Shown here in pieces: positions 5,368 through 6,461 of a stretch of 6,461 nt of DNA. The notes beneath the pieces were generated by a model, which was not told where the DNA came from, made no database searches, and saw only the letters and a program-made list of their open reading frames with translations. Positions within the stretch are counted from its first letter, which is position 1; every line of letters begins with the position of its first letter. This DNA is from Syntrophomonadaceae bacterium (GTDB lineage Bacteria > Bacillota > Dethiobacteria > PWVN01), in the NCBI GenBank assembly GCA_003561835.1, contig PWVN01000104.1:1-6461 (forward strand), given 5' to 3'. Both the position numbers and the translations under genes were made by a program.

Positions 5368-5565
5368 TTACCTGCCGTACTTTCTTTTGAACCGCTCGAC
5401 CCGTCCCCCGCTGTCCACAAACTTCTGCTTGCCCGTGAAGAAGGGGTGACATTTGGAGCAGATTTCCACCCGCAGGTTTTCCCTGGTAGAGCCGGTTTCA
5501 AAGGATTCCCCGCACGCACAGGTGACTGTGGTCTTCATATATTTGGGGTGAATTTTCTCTTTCAA
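5368..5565 (-). CDS. rpmE: 50S ribosomal protein L31, zinc-binding (C+) type
   Basis: L31 is a small protein of the large ribosomal subunit. The 65-residue product contains the zinc-binding cysteines Cys16, Cys18, Cys36 and Cys39 (CACG ... CSKC), marking the C+ form, and the conserved IHPKY, ETGST and CHPFFTGKQKF segments. It starts at TTG (5563-5565), which preserves the conserved IHPKY N-terminus; the first internal ATG would remove it. GAGGTG lies about 9 bases upstream of that TTG. Its own promoter lies just upstream and a strong terminator just downstream. It is followed by prfA, as in several Firmicutes. Confidence 0.96.
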   Translation of the reverse strand: MKEKIHPKYMKTTVTCACGESFETGSTRENLRVEICSKCHPFFTGKQKFVDSGGRVERFKRKYGR

Positions 5566-5605
5566 TGCTTACCACACCTCTTTCTCTAAAAAATTCGCAA
5601 TGTTA

Positions 5606-5634
5606 ATGATAACACAGGAAAGAGGCAGATGCAA
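5606..5634 (-). promoter_or_regulatory. Promoter for rpmE
   Basis: On the minus strand TTGCAT (5629-5634) and TATCAT (5606-5611) are separated by 17 bases, with an extended TGn directly before the -10. Transcription should begin near 5599, giving a leader of about 35 bases. The promoter lies 18-46 bases after the stop codon of the upstream M23 peptidase gene. Confidence 0.7.
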
Positions 5635-5651
5635 GGGTTTTTTGGCCTTTG

Positions 5652-5670
5652 CTACCTGCGGGGCAGGTAG
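5652..5670. repeat. Inverted repeat containing the peptidase stop codon
   Basis: CTACCTGC (5652-5659) and GCAGGTAG (5663-5670) are perfect 8-bp arms around GGG. On the minus strand the stem includes the last codons and the TAG stop of the M23 gene. No U-tract follows in either direction, so it is not a standard intrinsic terminator. It may stabilise the mRNA end. Confidence 0.5.
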
Positions 5671-6461
5671 GTTTCCGGGTTGAGTTTCTTCCCGTTATAG
5701 ATGACCTCGAAGTGGACATGGGGGCCCGTCGTATTCCCCGTTGCCCCCACCTGGGCAATGGTCTCCCCCCGGGATACCCTCTGGCCCGGGCTGACCAGCA
5801 GCCTGGAGGCATGGGCATAGAGGGTGGACCACCCGCCGCCGTGGTCGACGATGACCATGAGCCCGTAAGAGCCCAGGCGTTCGGACCGGGTCACGGTTCC
5901 CCCTGCCGCCGCCTTGATGGGCGTGCCTGTCGGCGCGGCTATATCCAGGCCCAGGTGGTAGCCCGTGGACCGCAAAACTCCGAAACGGGAGGTTATGGTC
6001 CCCTGCACCGGCCAGGACATGGCCGGGGCCGAAGAAATCCGCCCCGATGTGCTGGAACGGGAGGCCAGGGTTACCCGCGGTTCCGGAAGGGGAATACGGG
6101 TGGGATGGGTAATGATGATTTCCATCCCCACCGGCAGGGCATAGGGGTCATGTATGTTGTTGGCTTCCAGGATAACCGAAAGATCCACCCCGTAGACCTG
6201 AGCCAGGAAAGCCAGAGTCTCCCCCCGCTTCAGGGTGTGGGTGATTTCCGCCGGCAGCTGCACCTTGAGCTCCTGGCCCACCTGGATTAGGTTGGGGTCT
6301 GAAATCTCGTTAAAGGCCGCCAGGACCTCCACATCCATGCCGTAGGCCCGGGCAATCCGGATCAGATTCTCTCCCGGAGCCACCACATGGAGATTTTCCA
6401 CCTCCTCCAGCGCCTCTTCCACAAAGATATTCTGGAAGAAGGTGTTCAGGGCATTGATATA
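5652..6461 (-). CDS. LysM-domain M23 family metallopeptidase (5' end cut by window edge)
   Basis: This is a predicted secreted or surface zinc peptidase that cleaves peptidoglycan cross-bridges or stem peptides. The reading frame stays open to the right edge, so the N-terminus, with any signal peptide or membrane anchor, is missing. Of 269 visible residues, two LysM peptidoglycan-binding domains occupy about 25-67 (HVVAPGENLIRIARAYGMD ...) and 74-118 (THTLKRGETLAFLAQVYGV ...). A short Ser/Arg-rich linker follows, then a C-terminal M23 (LytM/lysostaphin-type) domain at about 150-265. The zinc-site motifs are present: His169 and Asp173 in YHLGLD, His217 in LYAHAS, and His248 and His250 in GPHVHFE. 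An internal GTG at 6420-6422 has no ribosome binding site and is not a credible start. The domain set is common in spore-formers, but the substrate and any sporulation role are not shown. rpmE follows with its own promoter. Confidence 0.93.
   Translation of the reverse strand, partial: YINALNTFFQNIFVEEALEEVENLHVVAPGENLIRIARAYGMDVEVLAAFNEISDPNLIQVGQELKVQLPAEITHTLKRGETLAFLAQVYGVDLSVILEANNIHDPYALPVGMEIIITHPTRIPLPEPRVTLASRSSTSGRISSAPAMSWPVQGTITSRFGVLRSTGYHLGLDIAAPTGTPIKAAAGGTVTRSERLGSYGLMVIVDHGGGWSTLYAHASRLLVSPGQRVSRGETIAQVGATGNTTGPHVHFEVIYNGKKLNPETYLPRR

Noticed and set aside
4567..5589. Plus-strand open frame (340 codons) opposite prfA and rpmE
   Set aside because: It is antisense to strongly conserved RF1 and L31 and has no recognisable motifs.
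6420..6422. GTG as the start of the M23 peptidase gene
   Set aside because: There is no Shine-Dalgarno sequence before it and the frame continues open to the window edge, so the gene is taken as truncated.

Overview
This window looks like chromosomal DNA of a GC-rich, endospore-forming, probably anaerobic member of the Firmicutes (Clostridia, perhaps Moorella/Peptococcaceae-like). That placement is an inference. It rests on two sporulation genes (a sigma-G-type sigma factor and spoIIR), strong Gram-positive Shine-Dalgarno sites, TTG starts, and a rpmE-prfA-prmC block that in Bacillus is followed by spoIIR. Nearly all genes lie on the minus strand; only the nikR-type regulator is on the plus strand. 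Long plus-strand open frames elsewhere are GC-driven shadows of minus-strand genes.

Reading in the direction of most transcription (right to left): the 5'-truncated end of a LysM/M23 cell-wall peptidase (5652-6461); a promoter; rpmE, zinc-type ribosomal protein L31 (5368-5565); a strong intrinsic terminator; prfA, release factor 1 (4237-5304); prmC, the glutamine methyltransferase that modifies release factors (3355-4230); then, convergent and overlapping prmC by 24 bp, a nikR-type nickel-responsive regulator (2959-3378, plus strand). Beyond a 172-bp divergent intergenic region lie a sigma-G-like gene (1974-2786) and spoIIR (1301-1981), which overlap by 8 bp. A 200-bp intergenic region with two promoter-like elements and nested hairpins then leads into a Na+/phosphate cotransporter (1-1100) cut by the window edge.

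Three themes emerge. (1) Translation termination: RF1 and the enzyme that methylates its GGQ glutamine are adjacent, with only a few bases between the prfA stop and the prmC start. (2) Forespore signalling: SpoIIR is the forespore signal that triggers activation of sigma-E in the mother cell, and here it is tightly coupled to a sigma-G-like factor whose middle region departs from the usual sigma-G sequence, suggesting a second, diverged sigma-G-type factor. (3) Possible metal input: a NikR with all four nickel ligands is divergent from this sigma/spoIIR pair. A perfect 8-bp inverted repeat with a 13-bp spacer, the spacing expected of a NikR operator, sits just upstream of the sigma gene. A nickel-responsive sporulation switch is the most interesting hypothesis here; it is inference and untested.

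There is no evidence of mobile elements, CRISPR arrays, tRNA or rRNA genes in the window.
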